Shown here: positions 1 to 6,573 of the stretch, one piece after another | Position numbering within the stretch: position 1 is the stretch's first letter | Layout: each line of letters starts with the position of its first letter | Origin: a bacterium | GTDB taxonomy: Bacteria; Verrucomicrobiota; Kiritimatiellia; RFP12; UBA1067 | Direction of reading: 5' to 3' | Assembly (NCBI GenBank): GCA_030537465.1 | Contig: JAUNMP010000035.1 | Span: 1 to 32,108, forward strand | DNA: 32,108 nucleotides | Notes under the pieces: model-generated | Told to the model about the DNA's origin: nothing | Databases searched by the model: none | What the model saw: the letters and a program-made list of their open reading frames with translations, nothing else | Made by a program: the position numbers and the translations under genes

Positions 1-250
1 AATACATCGTCTCGTATTCGCCCTTCGTCACCTTCTTCATGCACTTGAAGCCCGCCCGCTTCGCACGGTAGTGGAGATCGGTCTCGGAATGCCCGAGTCC
101 CGGCGCCTGGATCACGCGGAAGATCTCCGCGCCGCAGTCCGGACATTTCGTCAGCTTCGGATCGTTGATCGACTGCATGATCTCGAAGCTCTTCGAGCAC
201 TTGGCGCACCCCTTCTCGGGGTCCTTCGCCTCATAGACGTACATCGGCAT
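1..250 (-). CDS. FmdB-type zinc-ribbon protein (3' end cut by window edge)
   Basis: The first 83 residues of a small protein are present; the C-terminus lies outside the window. It begins MPMYVYEAKDPEKG and carries two CxxC pairs, CAKC near residues 15-18 and CPDC near residues 39-42. The surrounding pattern (aromatic start, 'I.DP..TKCPDCG') fits the FmdB/CxxC_CxxC_SSSS regulatory zinc-ribbon family, whose members are small and usually of unknown function. The ATG at 250 lies one base after the stop codon of the methyltransferase gene upstream. A GAGG motif sits about ten bases before it, so the two are probably translated from one mRNA. The family match rests on pattern recognition only; the cysteine pairs themselves are plainly visible. 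Confidence 0.75.
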   Translation of the reverse strand, partial: MPMYVYEAKDPEKGCAKCSKSFEIMQSINDPKLTKCPDCGAEIFRVIQAPGLGHSETDLHYRAKRAGFKCMKKVTKGEYETMY

Positions 251-251
251 T

Positions 252-1529
252 TTATTCGTACCTCGTCAGATATTTTTCCAGCATTTTGGAGAGACGCGTC
301 TCAAGCCACGGCGTCACGTGCCAATAGTCACGGAGATTCAGGTATTCGGAGACCGTCCCCCCCTGCCCGGGCTTCACGCCGAACTCCGCACGCAGCAGAA
401 TGTTGCGGGCCGTCGCATCGGGCGAGACGAACTCCACCACCTGGGTCTTGAAGCCGAGAATGCGCAGAATCATCGCGCGGAAGGAATCCGTGAGGATGTC
501 GCAGAGACGCTCGCGCAGGATGCCGTGGCGCAGAACGCCGGCGAACGGCGAGTTCGCGTCCGGACCAATCGACTTCTGCAGCTCATGCTGGCAGCAGTGC
601 GCCGACACGATGTAGCGCGCCTTCCACTCCACGCCCTTCGCGAGGGCCTCGTCGGTCGCCGTATCGCACGCGTGGAGGGAAATCACCATGTCGGCACGCT
701 CGAAGCCGAGGGAGGAAATGTCAAAGGACATCAGATCCGCCTCCGCGAACACCACCTTGTCCACGAGGTCGAGCTGTTCCGCCATCTTCGTGGCGGACGC
801 AATGACGTCCTGCCGGCGGTCGACGCCGACCACGCGCACATTCGGCATCCCGAGCGTCTGCGTGAGGTAGAAGTAGAGCGCCAGCGTCAGATAGGCCTTC
901 CCGCATCCCCAGTCGACGACGGTGAACGGCAACACCCCCCCCACACCCTTCTCAACCTTCTCACCCAACTCACACTTCTCACACTTCTCTACCTTCTCAC
1001 CCTTCAGCACATCCTCGACCACCTTGAGGAATTCGTTGACCTGGTCGTACTTGCCGCGCATCGAGGCGCGGATCTTCCCCTCGCCGTCGGCAAGGCCGAT
1101 CACGCGCAGGAGCGTGGCGGACTCAAAGGACGTGAGCGGCGTCTTCTTCACGCGGTCGTGCGGCTGTACCTTTACCACGCGGTCCATCTCCGCGCTGCGC
1201 GTCGCCATCACGTGGCCCTTGCGCGTCACACGCACGTGGAGGTCGCCCTTCGCGGTCATCAGATGGAGGTCGCGCGCACCCTTCTGGTCGATGATCTCCT
1301 CAAGACCCTCCGCCGCTCCGTTGGCGTCGAAGTTCTTCACGCGGACCTGCCCGTCGTCAACCATCTCCGCCTGATAGCGCGTCTCGCCGCCGATGGCGAC
1401 GGGACGCATCGAGATGCGGAACGTCTTGCCGTTGCGCCGCACCGTCTGGACGATCTTCATGAATCCCTCGCCCAGCACCCGCGCACGGATCTCCTCCGCC
1501 AATGCGGCGTCCAGTTCTCCTCTTTCCAT
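252..1529 (-). CDS. class I SAM-dependent methyltransferase, METTL25/Methyltransf_32-like
   Basis: This 425-residue protein has an N-terminal region of about 190 residues with the family's HDRVKK segment, then a Rossmann methyltransferase domain. Motif I is VDWGCGKAYL near residues 205-214, the acidic loop is VGVDRR, and the signature LHACDTATDEAL is followed by SAHCCQHEL. This is the pattern of the Methyltransf_32 (PF13679) group, bacterial relatives of METTL25; the substrate is unknown. I chose the ATG at 1529 because the open frame further upstream runs antisense-like through another gene and shows no protein features. Just before motif I there is an odd run of Glu-Lys-(Val/Cys) triplets encoded by short tandem repeats, where relatives have a short plain linker. 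The gene is followed one base later by the FmdB-like gene. Confidence 0.85.
   Translation of the reverse strand: MERGELDAALAEEIRARVLGEGFMKIVQTVRRNGKTFRISMRPVAIGGETRYQAEMVDDGQVRVKNFDANGAAEGLEEIIDQKGARDLHLMTAKGDLHVRVTRKGHVMATRSAEMDRVVKVQPHDRVKKTPLTSFESATLLRVIGLADGEGKIRASMRGKYDQVNEFLKVVEDVLKGEKVEKCEKCELGEKVEKGVGGVLPFTVVDWGCGKAYLTLALYFYLTQTLGMPNVRVVGVDRRQDVIASATKMAEQLDLVDKVVFAEADLMSFDISSLGFERADMVISLHACDTATDEALAKGVEWKARYIVSAHCCQHELQKSIGPDANSPFAGVLRHGILRERLCDILTDSFRAMILRILGFKTQVVEFVSPDATARNILLRAEFGVKPGQGGTVSEYLNLRDYWHVTPWLETRLSKMLEKYLTRYE
934..1003. repeat. 9-10-bp short tandem repeat inside the methyltransferase gene
   Basis: On the plus strand, variants of ACTTCTCAC/ACCTTCTCAC repeat about six times. 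In the gene they read as Glu-Lys-Val/Cys triplets just before the SAM-binding motif I. The main unit is a multiple of three, so the frame is kept. Composition is unlike the flanking coding sequence. Confidence 0.8.
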
Positions 1530-1573
1530 ACCAATCAAACTCCGTCCTTGTAAAAACCAAATCAATCGTCGTA

Positions 1574-1681
1574 TCAGGTGCCAACGGCCCCGCAGACCCC
1601 CGCCCCATACTCGATCACCGAGGCAATCGCGCCGGCGGCCTGCCAGGCGAGCGAAACCAATGCTGTGACAATCGCTCCCAT
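1574..1681 (-). CDS. 35-residue hydrophobic small protein, unrecognised
   Basis: A short reading frame starts at ATG 1681 and ends at TGA 1574. It encodes MGAIVTALVSLAWQAAGAIA followed by SVIEYGAGVCGAVGT. Residues 3-23 form one hydrophobic stretch long enough to cross a membrane, and there is a single Cys near the C-terminus. The case for translation is its ribosome binding site: AAGGAGG lies 7 bases before the ATG, one of the best Shine-Dalgarno matches in the window. It overlaps the stop codon of the upstream beta-helix gene, which ends only 12 bases before this ATG. I do not recognise the family. It could be a membrane micropeptide, a leader peptide or a toxin-like peptide; no antisense RNA or export motif is obvious. 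Confidence 0.5.
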   Translation of the reverse strand: MGAIVTALVSLAWQAAGAIASVIEYGAGVCGAVGT

Positions 1682-1693
1682 CGTCGACCTCCT

Positions 1694-2836
1694 TCACTTC
1701 ATCGGGCAACCCACGTTGTCCTTCAGAATGAACTCCTCGCCGTGACCGCCCAGATCGACGATCTTCTCCTGCATGTACCCGCGGTAGAGCGTGTTGTCCT
1801 TCACCACCGAATAGGCCATGTTCTTGAGGATGAACCCAACCTGCGGCGTGTAGAGCCCTTTGCCGCCATCGTCGCGCCCCGCAAGGCAGGTGTTGCCCAC
1901 CATCGTCAGGCCTCGGCAGCCCTCCAGACGCACCTGGCAGGACTTCTCGCCCTCCGCCAGCTGGTTCGAGTCCTTGCCGCAGCGGCGGAATACGTTCCCC
2001 GTCACGGCGATCGTCTGCGTGCCGATGGCGCAGAGCCCCGCCCCCCAGTTGCGGTCGAACGAGTTGCCCGTCACGTTCCAGTCGTCGCCCCCCACGAGGG
2101 AGAGGCCGTACCCGCGGTTCCACTCCACGCGGTTCGCCGTGAACATGACCGTCGCCCCCACCTGCTCGCAGCCGAACCCATTGCCGCCGTTCGACGAGAA
2201 CTGATTGTCTGTCACGAAGCCATCCCAGCCACGAATGCGCACACCGTCGCCGACGTTCGACATGCACTGGCTGTGCCGGATGATGAAGAGCCAAATGCGG
2301 TTCAGGTAGATGCCATGACCGGAGAACTCCATCACTTTCACGTCATCGAACACGAAGGTGTCCTCCTTCTTGCTCCACTTCTCCGTGTTGTTGAGGAAAA
2401 TGCCGTGCACCGGCTTCGGCGTCTTGCGAATGCCGCGCAGGACGAGCCCGTGCACGCGCACGCCGAAGGCCCCCGTCACGTCCAGCATGCAGGCGGCGTT
2501 CGGGTCGTCGAGCTCGAGGACCGCCCCCACCTTCTCGCAGTGGAAGATCCAGACAGGGTCCGCCAGCAGCGTCACGTTCGGTGGCACCTTGAGGTCATGG
2601 CAGCGGTAGATGCCCGCCGGGAACCAGACCGTGCCGTTCACCGCACCTGCGGCATCCAGCGCCTTCTGGATTGCGACCGTGTCGGACGCCTTGCCGTCGC
2701 CCTTCGCACCGAAGTCCTTCACATTGAAGCGCGAGTCGTTCTTCGCCCCCGCGCACTCCGTGCCCGCGACGGACAGCGGCATCGCCGCGGCCACCGCGCC
2801 CACCCCCGCGCCCATAAGGAAATTTCGCCTGTTCAT
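1694..2836 (-). CDS. Tat-exported right-handed beta-helix protein (pectate lyase 3/GH28-like)
   Basis: This 380-residue protein starts MNRRNFLMGAGVGAVAAAMP, a twin-arginine signal. The mature part opens with FNVKDFGAKGDGKASDTVAI, the classic N-terminus of the Pectate_lyase_3 (PF12708) beta-helix family seen in polygalacturonases, rhamnogalacturonases and phage tailspikes. The rest consists of short repeating strands with Asn/Gly turns (NVTLLADP, GVRVHGLVLRG, NQFSSNGGNGFG), as expected of parallel beta-helix coils. The reaction cannot be assigned: a lyase, hydrolase or epimerase on a uronate-rich glycan are all possible. The ATG at 2836 was chosen because it gives the Tat signal and has AAGGAG at good distance. 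It lies 29 bases after the pseudouridine synthase stop, and the 35-residue peptide gene follows at once. Confidence 0.8.
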   Translation of the reverse strand: MNRRNFLMGAGVGAVAAAMPLSVAGTECAGAKNDSRFNVKDFGAKGDGKASDTVAIQKALDAAGAVNGTVWFPAGIYRCHDLKVPPNVTLLADPVWIFHCEKVGAVLELDDPNAACMLDVTGAFGVRVHGLVLRGIRKTPKPVHGIFLNNTEKWSKKEDTFVFDDVKVMEFSGHGIYLNRIWLFIIRHSQCMSNVGDGVRIRGWDGFVTDNQFSSNGGNGFGCEQVGATVMFTANRVEWNRGYGLSLVGGDDWNVTGNSFDRNWGAGLCAIGTQTIAVTGNVFRRCGKDSNQLAEGEKSCQVRLEGCRGLTMVGNTCLAGRDDGGKGLYTPQVGFILKNMAYSVVKDNTLYRGYMQEKIVDLGGHGEEFILKDNVGCPMK

Positions 2837-2865
2837 GGGGTTCTTCTCCTTTTCGCCTAGATTCG

Positions 2866-3720
2866 TCAAACACCCAGCATCCGCAGCTGGTCCGGACCCA
2901 AATCGCGCCACTCGCCGGGCTTCATCTCCTTGGGAAGCCTCAGCTCGCCCACCGCCACGCGCTTGAGCGACAGCACCACCAGATGCGCCGCACTGCACAT
3001 ATAGCGGATCTGGCGCTTGCGCCCCTCCCGCAGCTTGAAGCAGAGCACCGTCACGTTGTCGCTGCCCGCGGGACGCACCACCTCCACCGGCACGGGACGC
3101 GTCACGTAGCCGTCCGGCATCGTCACCGGTCCCTGGAGGATCCGCAGCTTTTCGTCGTTCCAGCGTCCCGCCGCCCGCACGATGTAGGTCTTCTCGTGCT
3201 CGAAGCGCGGATGCGTGAGCTTGAGCGTGAGGTCGCCGTCGTTGCTCATCAGGAGCAGACCCTCGCTGTCCTTGTCGAGGCGCCCCACGGGAACCAGCCG
3301 CTCCTGGATCTTTCCACGCAGGAGATCGGCCACCGTCTCGCCGCCGAACGGATCGCTCAGCGTCGACAGCACCCCCACGGGCTTGTAGAGCATAATCGTG
3401 CGTGTCTGCTCGCGCACCGCGTCGATGGGGCGCCCGTCCACGCAGATCTTCGCGGTCGCCGGATCGAACTTCAGATAAGGCTCCGTCACGACCTTGCCGT
3501 CCACAGAGACACGCCCCGCCTCGATCAGCTCCGCCGCATGCCGCCGGCTCGTGACGCCCGCATGGCTCAGAATGCTCTGGATGCGCTCGGAGCCGCGGGG
3601 GGAATGTGCCTCTCGCGGAGGCGCGGAGGCGCGGAGATGATCGGAGCCGCGGGGGAAACTCGTCTCTCGCGGAGGCGCGGAGACGCGGAGGTGTTTGTTG
3701 TTGAAATTTCTATCAGCCAT
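2866..3720 (-). CDS. RsuA/RluB-family pseudouridine synthase with repeat-encoded N-terminus
   Basis: This 284-residue enzyme converts a specific rRNA uridine to pseudouridine; the family includes RsuA (16S) and RluB/E/F (23S). An S4 RNA-binding domain (IQSILSHAGVTSRRHAAELI, then G.V.VDGKVV) spans about residues 43-95. The catalytic domain begins MLYKPVGVLSTL and carries GRLDKDSEGLLL, with the active Asp near residue 149. The ATG at 3720 is preferred over an upstream TTG that would overlap the GxxExxY gene, although its ribosome binding site is weak. Residues ~10-45, before the S4 domain, are an 18-residue segment (LRxSAPPRE..) repeated twice. It is encoded by a GC-rich DNA repeat and is not part of the usual fold. 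A Met or GTG after the repeat could in principle be used, but none is obvious. Confidence 0.88.
   Translation of the reverse strand: MADRNFNNKHLRVSAPPRETSFPRGSDHLRASAPPREAHSPRGSERIQSILSHAGVTSRRHAAELIEAGRVSVDGKVVTEPYLKFDPATAKICVDGRPIDAVREQTRTIMLYKPVGVLSTLSDPFGGETVADLLRGKIQERLVPVGRLDKDSEGLLLMSNDGDLTLKLTHPRFEHEKTYIVRAAGRWNDEKLRILQGPVTMPDGYVTRPVPVEVVRPAGSDNVTVLCFKLREGRKRQIRYMCSAAHLVVLSLKRVAVGELRLPKEMKPGEWRDLGPDQLRMLGV
3587..3694. repeat. two tandem 54-bp copies of a GC-rich repeat (core CTCGCGGAGGCGCGGAG)
   Basis: Copy 1 begins at 3587 and copy 2 at 3641. Both start TCGGAGCCGCGGGG and contain CTCTCGCGGAGGCGCGGAG near their ends. The 54-bp period equals 18 codons, so the repeat is read in frame as an 18-residue duplication at the N-terminus of the pseudouridine synthase. 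A third copy of the core in the opposite orientation lies at 4391-4417. Confidence 0.9.
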
Positions 3721-3760
3721 ATACGCTCTTCGAGTCAAGAATCCAGACTTCACAGGGCCG

Positions 3761-4342
3761 TCACCATCCAAGGGCCTCGAAGACCTGGTCGTAATTCACG
3801 CGTTGTGAGTCTTCTGCTTCATCGATCAAATCATCATCCAGCAGAGAATCCGTTCCAAGGACCTGCATGGCCCCACACGTAGAACCATCCTTCGGCAACA
3901 CGATACGCTCGTTGGTTGTGGAGAGCGAGGTCCGACACATCGCGGGGAGCTTGCCGTCAAATTGGTGGACAACACGACGGAACCCGTCCTTGAGAGAATC
4001 CATTCCGAAATTCACCACCAGACCAACCTGAAGACCCGTCAGTACCAGATAAGTTCTGACCTGCTTCATGTAGACGGGCAGAAGTTGTGGCGTCGACTTC
4101 AATTCGACAACGACCTTCCCGTCGACCAGCAGATCCAACCGGAACGCATTCTCGAAGACCACCTTCTCATATTCAAACGACACGGACTTCTGGCGTTCAA
4201 CGACATGCCCACGACGAACAAGCTCTATCATCAGGATGCGTTCATAGACCGACTCCAGAAGGCCTGGTCCAAACATCCTGTGAATCTTGACCGCCGCGTC
4301 AAGCACATCACCCGTTATGTCGTTAATCTCCACTCTTTCCAA
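3761..4342 (-). CDS. GxxExxY protein, predicted PD-(D/E)XK-type nuclease (PDDEXK_3)
   Basis: This protein of up to 193 residues carries the family signature GLLESVY (residues 27-33) after the typical N-terminus EINDITGDVLDAAVKIHRMF. The segment RLDLLVDGKVVVELK provides Asp70, Glu80 and Lys82, matching a PD-(D/E)XK nuclease core. The family (TIGR04256/PF13366) often occurs in many copies per genome and its biological role is not established. No ATG fits the start. TTG at 4342 or GTG at 4333 both give a family-like N-terminus, and neither has a convincing ribosome binding site. The last ~65 residues, after the normal family end at VVHQF, do not resemble the family and may be added sequence. The gene lies between oppositely oriented copies of a GC-rich repeat. 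Confidence 0.82.
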   Translation of the reverse strand: MERVEINDITGDVLDAAVKIHRMFGPGLLESVYERILMIELVRRGHVVERQKSVSFEYEKVVFENAFRLDLLVDGKVVVELKSTPQLLPVYMKQVRTYLVLTGLQVGLVVNFGMDSLKDGFRRVVHQFDGKLPAMCRTSLSTTNERIVLPKDGSTCGAMQVLGTDSLLDDDLIDEAEDSQRVNYDQVFEALGW

Positions 4343-4350
4343 CCCAATAA

Positions 4351-4424
4351 TCCGCGAGAGCCTTTTCCAGCCTCTCTTTTCTCTCTACTCTCTCCGCGCC
4401 TCCGCGTCTCCGCGAGAGCCTTTT
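4351..4424. repeat. inverted copy of the GC-rich repeat plus a 16-bp direct repeat
   Basis: TCCGCGAGAGCCTTTT occurs at 4351-4366 and again at 4409-4424. Between them lies TCTCCGCGCCTCCGCGTC, the reverse complement of the repeat core in the pseudouridine synthase gene. A pyrimidine-only tract (4367-4390) separates the copies. The TAA stop codon of the ThyX-like gene sits at the edge of the second copy, and the start of the GxxExxY gene is nine bases from the first. Confidence 0.85.
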
Positions 4425-4983
4425 ATTCCACGGCCCGGTACTTCTTCACCATCTCCGCGTAGGCCGGCGTGTTGACGAAGCCGCAGCACTTGAATTCGGG
4501 GCAGAATCCGCGGTAGACGCAGTCCGGCACGCAGCAGGCCGCCAGCTCGGGCTCCACCTTCGCGAGCTCGTCCACGACCAGCTTCCACGCGGCCCGCGTC
4601 TCGGGGCTCGCCTGCGAACAGAGACGCCGGCGGCTGATGAACATCACCTCCGCCGCGTTGGCGAAGCACTCGTGCTCCACCGGCGCGTCCTGCACCTTCG
4701 TCGTGCGGTCCTCGCCAGTGCGGTCCGTGCGCTGCGTCGAGACGAAATGCTCGATGCCGTATTTGTGGCGCACGAAGTGGACACTCACCCAGTATGGAAG
4801 GTTGCTCCACTTCCAGCTGACCAGCAGCTTGCGGATCGGAGAATGCTCCGCCAGGAGAATGCGCTTCTTCCACTTGGAGGAGGGCTCCTTCTGCCCCTCC
4901 GGCATGCGGATGGTCGTGCGGGCGGCATCCGCGACATCGCGCCAGCTGCCCATGATCTTGAGATATTTGAGTGTGGTATTCAT
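4423..4983 (-). CDS. thyX: ThyX-like FAD-dependent thymidylate synthase
   Basis: This 186-residue protein resembles the compact phage-like branch of ThyX, which methylates dUMP to dTMP using FAD and methylenetetrahydrofolate. Visible landmarks are EHSPIRKLLVSWKW (residues 46-59) and VRHKYGIEHFVSTQRTDR (71-88). The latter fits the ThyX motif RHRx7S, with Lys74 in place of the third-position Arg and Ser82 at the end. ANAAEVMFISRRRLCSQASP follows, and then a Cys-rich end (CCVPDC, FCPEFKCCGF). Assignment is from motif pattern and recalled family layout. An extended -10 promoter lies 24 bases before the ATG. The gene's stop codon lies in a GC-rich repeat, which suggests the repeat landed at or next to its end. 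Confidence 0.7.
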   Translation of the reverse strand: MNTTLKYLKIMGSWRDVADAARTTIRMPEGQKEPSSKWKKRILLAEHSPIRKLLVSWKWSNLPYWVSVHFVRHKYGIEHFVSTQRTDRTGEDRTTKVQDAPVEHECFANAAEVMFISRRRLCSQASPETRAAWKLVVDELAKVEPELAACCVPDCVYRGFCPEFKCCGFVNTPAYAEMVKKYRAVE

Positions 4984-5006
4984 GACTTCTGAAAATTTGA
5001 ATCCAT

Positions 5007-5015
5007 ATTATAGCA
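5007..5015 (-). promoter_or_regulatory. extended -10 promoter (TGC-TATAAT) for the ThyX-like gene
   Basis: The minus strand reads TGCTATAAT, a perfect extended -10 element, 23 bases before the ATG at 4983. No -35 match is seen at 16-18 bases. The predicted leader is about 17 bases. Confidence 0.6.
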
Positions 5016-5072
5016 TTTATTTAGGACTTCAGGCATAAGTGAGGAACTTCTTACAAGAAATACGAAAATGAC

Positions 5073-5146
5073 GAACATATACTAAGTATGTTCATCCCGT
5101 ACATAGTTCTCAATGGTACAGCCTCCTGTGACCAATGAGAACTATG
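5073..5146. other. two adjacent dyad-symmetric elements in an AT-rich intergenic gap
   Basis: The gap between the ThyX-like and DUF3999 genes is noticeably AT-rich. It holds GAACATA...TATGTTC (arms 5073-5079 and 5087-5093). It also holds a longer inverted repeat with 15-bp arms at 5102-5116 and 5132-5146 (CATAGTTCTCAATGG against its complement, one mismatch) around a 15-base loop. No T-run follows on either strand, so neither is a standard terminator. Operators or an RNA hairpin upstream of the ThyX promoter are possible. Confidence 0.55.
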
Positions 5147-5217
5147 GCGACTTGTCTGACTGAGCACCGCAGATTCCACAACTCCGTAAGAGACTTCTTC
5201 TGGCAAACATCTCTCCT

Positions 5218-6573
5218 TCAGGACTCACTTCCTTGTCTTTCCCCACTATGGAACAAAACGACACAGACAACCAGAAGCACCAGAAATGCGGCAATCAGCG
5301 CGATCATGACGACATTGTCCCGCAGCCATAGGCTGAGCTCCGAGGAATCCGCCACCAGACGGAATTCCCGTTCCTTCGGTAGATTGACGTCCATCAACAG
5401 GGGATCGCGGACGCGATCAATGTACGATCTCACGATCTCGTCGTAACGCGGCACGGTCCCGCCGTCGATGAAACCAACCTCGTAGCGAACTCCTGGCCGG
5501 GCGATGAAAGCGGCATCGTAGATCGGGCACAGAACCGTCAGCGGACATTCCTCGTAGTCGAGTTCGGGATTGTCACCGTTCTCCACTGTCACGCGCAGAC
5601 GTCCTTCGCGGACGTCCTGGTGGAACATGAACTCCACCCGTCTGAACCGTTCCCCCGGAAGGTCAATGGCGGACACCTTCCCCGAATCCACAGGTACCCA
5701 CCCGTTGTGGACGCGCCGCTGAATGCGGATGGAGCGCGAAAAATTGTGGTCTTTCGCGTTGATTCGAATGCCCTTCACCGGCAGTCGGCAGGCGTCGAAG
5801 TCAAACACCGTGGTCTTTCCCTCGGAAACTCCCCGCACACCCACCTCGACCTCACGGGGCGAAACGGGCTTGAAGAGCGACCTTCTCCGGTCGCATGCGA
5901 CCGAAACGCCGTCAATGCGGAAGGCGCGTTCGCGGATGCCACGCCGCACCTCGGTGACATTCGTGGAATCCGTCCCCTTCGAGCGAATCATCCGCTCGAA
6001 GGCCTCATTCTCCGTCTGCGAAGTCGGGCAGGAGAAGGTCAGCGTCAATCGCCGCGCAAACAGCATGGCGAGGGGCATCTCGTTCCGTCGATACCGCGCG
6101 TAGCGACTGTAGTCGCAGAGATGCCCCTTCGCGACGTCCCGTTCCCCGCAGGAGACGGTGAGTGACTGCTCGAAGTCAACCAACGGAGTCGACACCCTGA
6201 GCCGGGAAAAGGTCTTCGGCGCTTCGATTCCATTCGGCCAGACAACCTCCACCCGCAGCCGTCCATTCGTCTCGGCGACCGAGGCGATCTGCAGAGAGGT
6301 CCATTCGGGGACCGTCTCGACGGTCCGTTCCAGACGGGGACGGACCACATAAGGGACAAAAGCCCCCTTTTCATCTCGAATCCGAAATGAAGAACGGAAC
6401 GAATCAACCTCTTCGTGCGGACCCTCGCTCACGAGAGCCGGAGAAAGCGGTACGGCGACGACACATTCGTTTGAGACCGTTCCCTGCACGGGCCACCACA
6501 TCTCCTTGGCGGCAACGGAAAAACACCCCAGAACGACGAGCGCGGCTATGGTCGCAGGATTACGCGTTTTCAT
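5218..6573 (-). CDS. DUF3999-like membrane-anchored periplasmic protein
   Basis: This 451-residue protein begins with a Sec signal peptide (MKTRNPATIAALVVLGCFSV, cleavage near AAKEM). It has a long beta-rich extracytoplasmic region and ends in one transmembrane helix (VVMIALIAAFLVLLVVCVVLF trimmed at both ends, about residues 420-442) and a short basic tail. This architecture, and its place directly after a DUF2339 gene, match DUF3999 (PF13163), which is commonly paired with DUF2339. The function of the pair is not known; a cell-envelope role is inferred from topology. Its ATG at 6573 lies inside the DUF2339 gene, so the two frames overlap by 14 bases and translation is probably coupled. The family call leans on neighbourhood as much as on sequence. 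Confidence 0.65.
   Translation of the reverse strand: MKTRNPATIAALVVLGCFSVAAKEMWWPVQGTVSNECVVAVPLSPALVSEGPHEEVDSFRSSFRIRDEKGAFVPYVVRPRLERTVETVPEWTSLQIASVAETNGRLRVEVVWPNGIEAPKTFSRLRVSTPLVDFEQSLTVSCGERDVAKGHLCDYSRYARYRRNEMPLAMLFARRLTLTFSCPTSQTENEAFERMIRSKGTDSTNVTEVRRGIRERAFRIDGVSVACDRRRSLFKPVSPREVEVGVRGVSEGKTTVFDFDACRLPVKGIRINAKDHNFSRSIRIQRRVHNGWVPVDSGKVSAIDLPGERFRRVEFMFHQDVREGRLRVTVENGDNPELDYEECPLTVLCPIYDAAFIARPGVRYEVGFIDGGTVPRYDEIVRSYIDRVRDPLLMDVNLPKEREFRLVADSSELSLWLRDNVVMIALIAAFLVLLVVCVVLFHSGERQGSES

Noticed and set aside
1530-2294. 255-codon upstream extension of the methyltransferase frame
   Set aside because: It runs through the small peptide gene and the beta-helix gene in another frame, is Arg/Gly/His-rich and lacks protein motifs; the ATG at 1529 gives the family-like start.
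5102-5146. Rho-independent terminator for the DUF2339-DUF3999 operon
   Set aside because: The hairpin is long enough, but no T-run follows on the minus strand, and it stands about 70 bases beyond the stop codon closer to the ThyX promoter.
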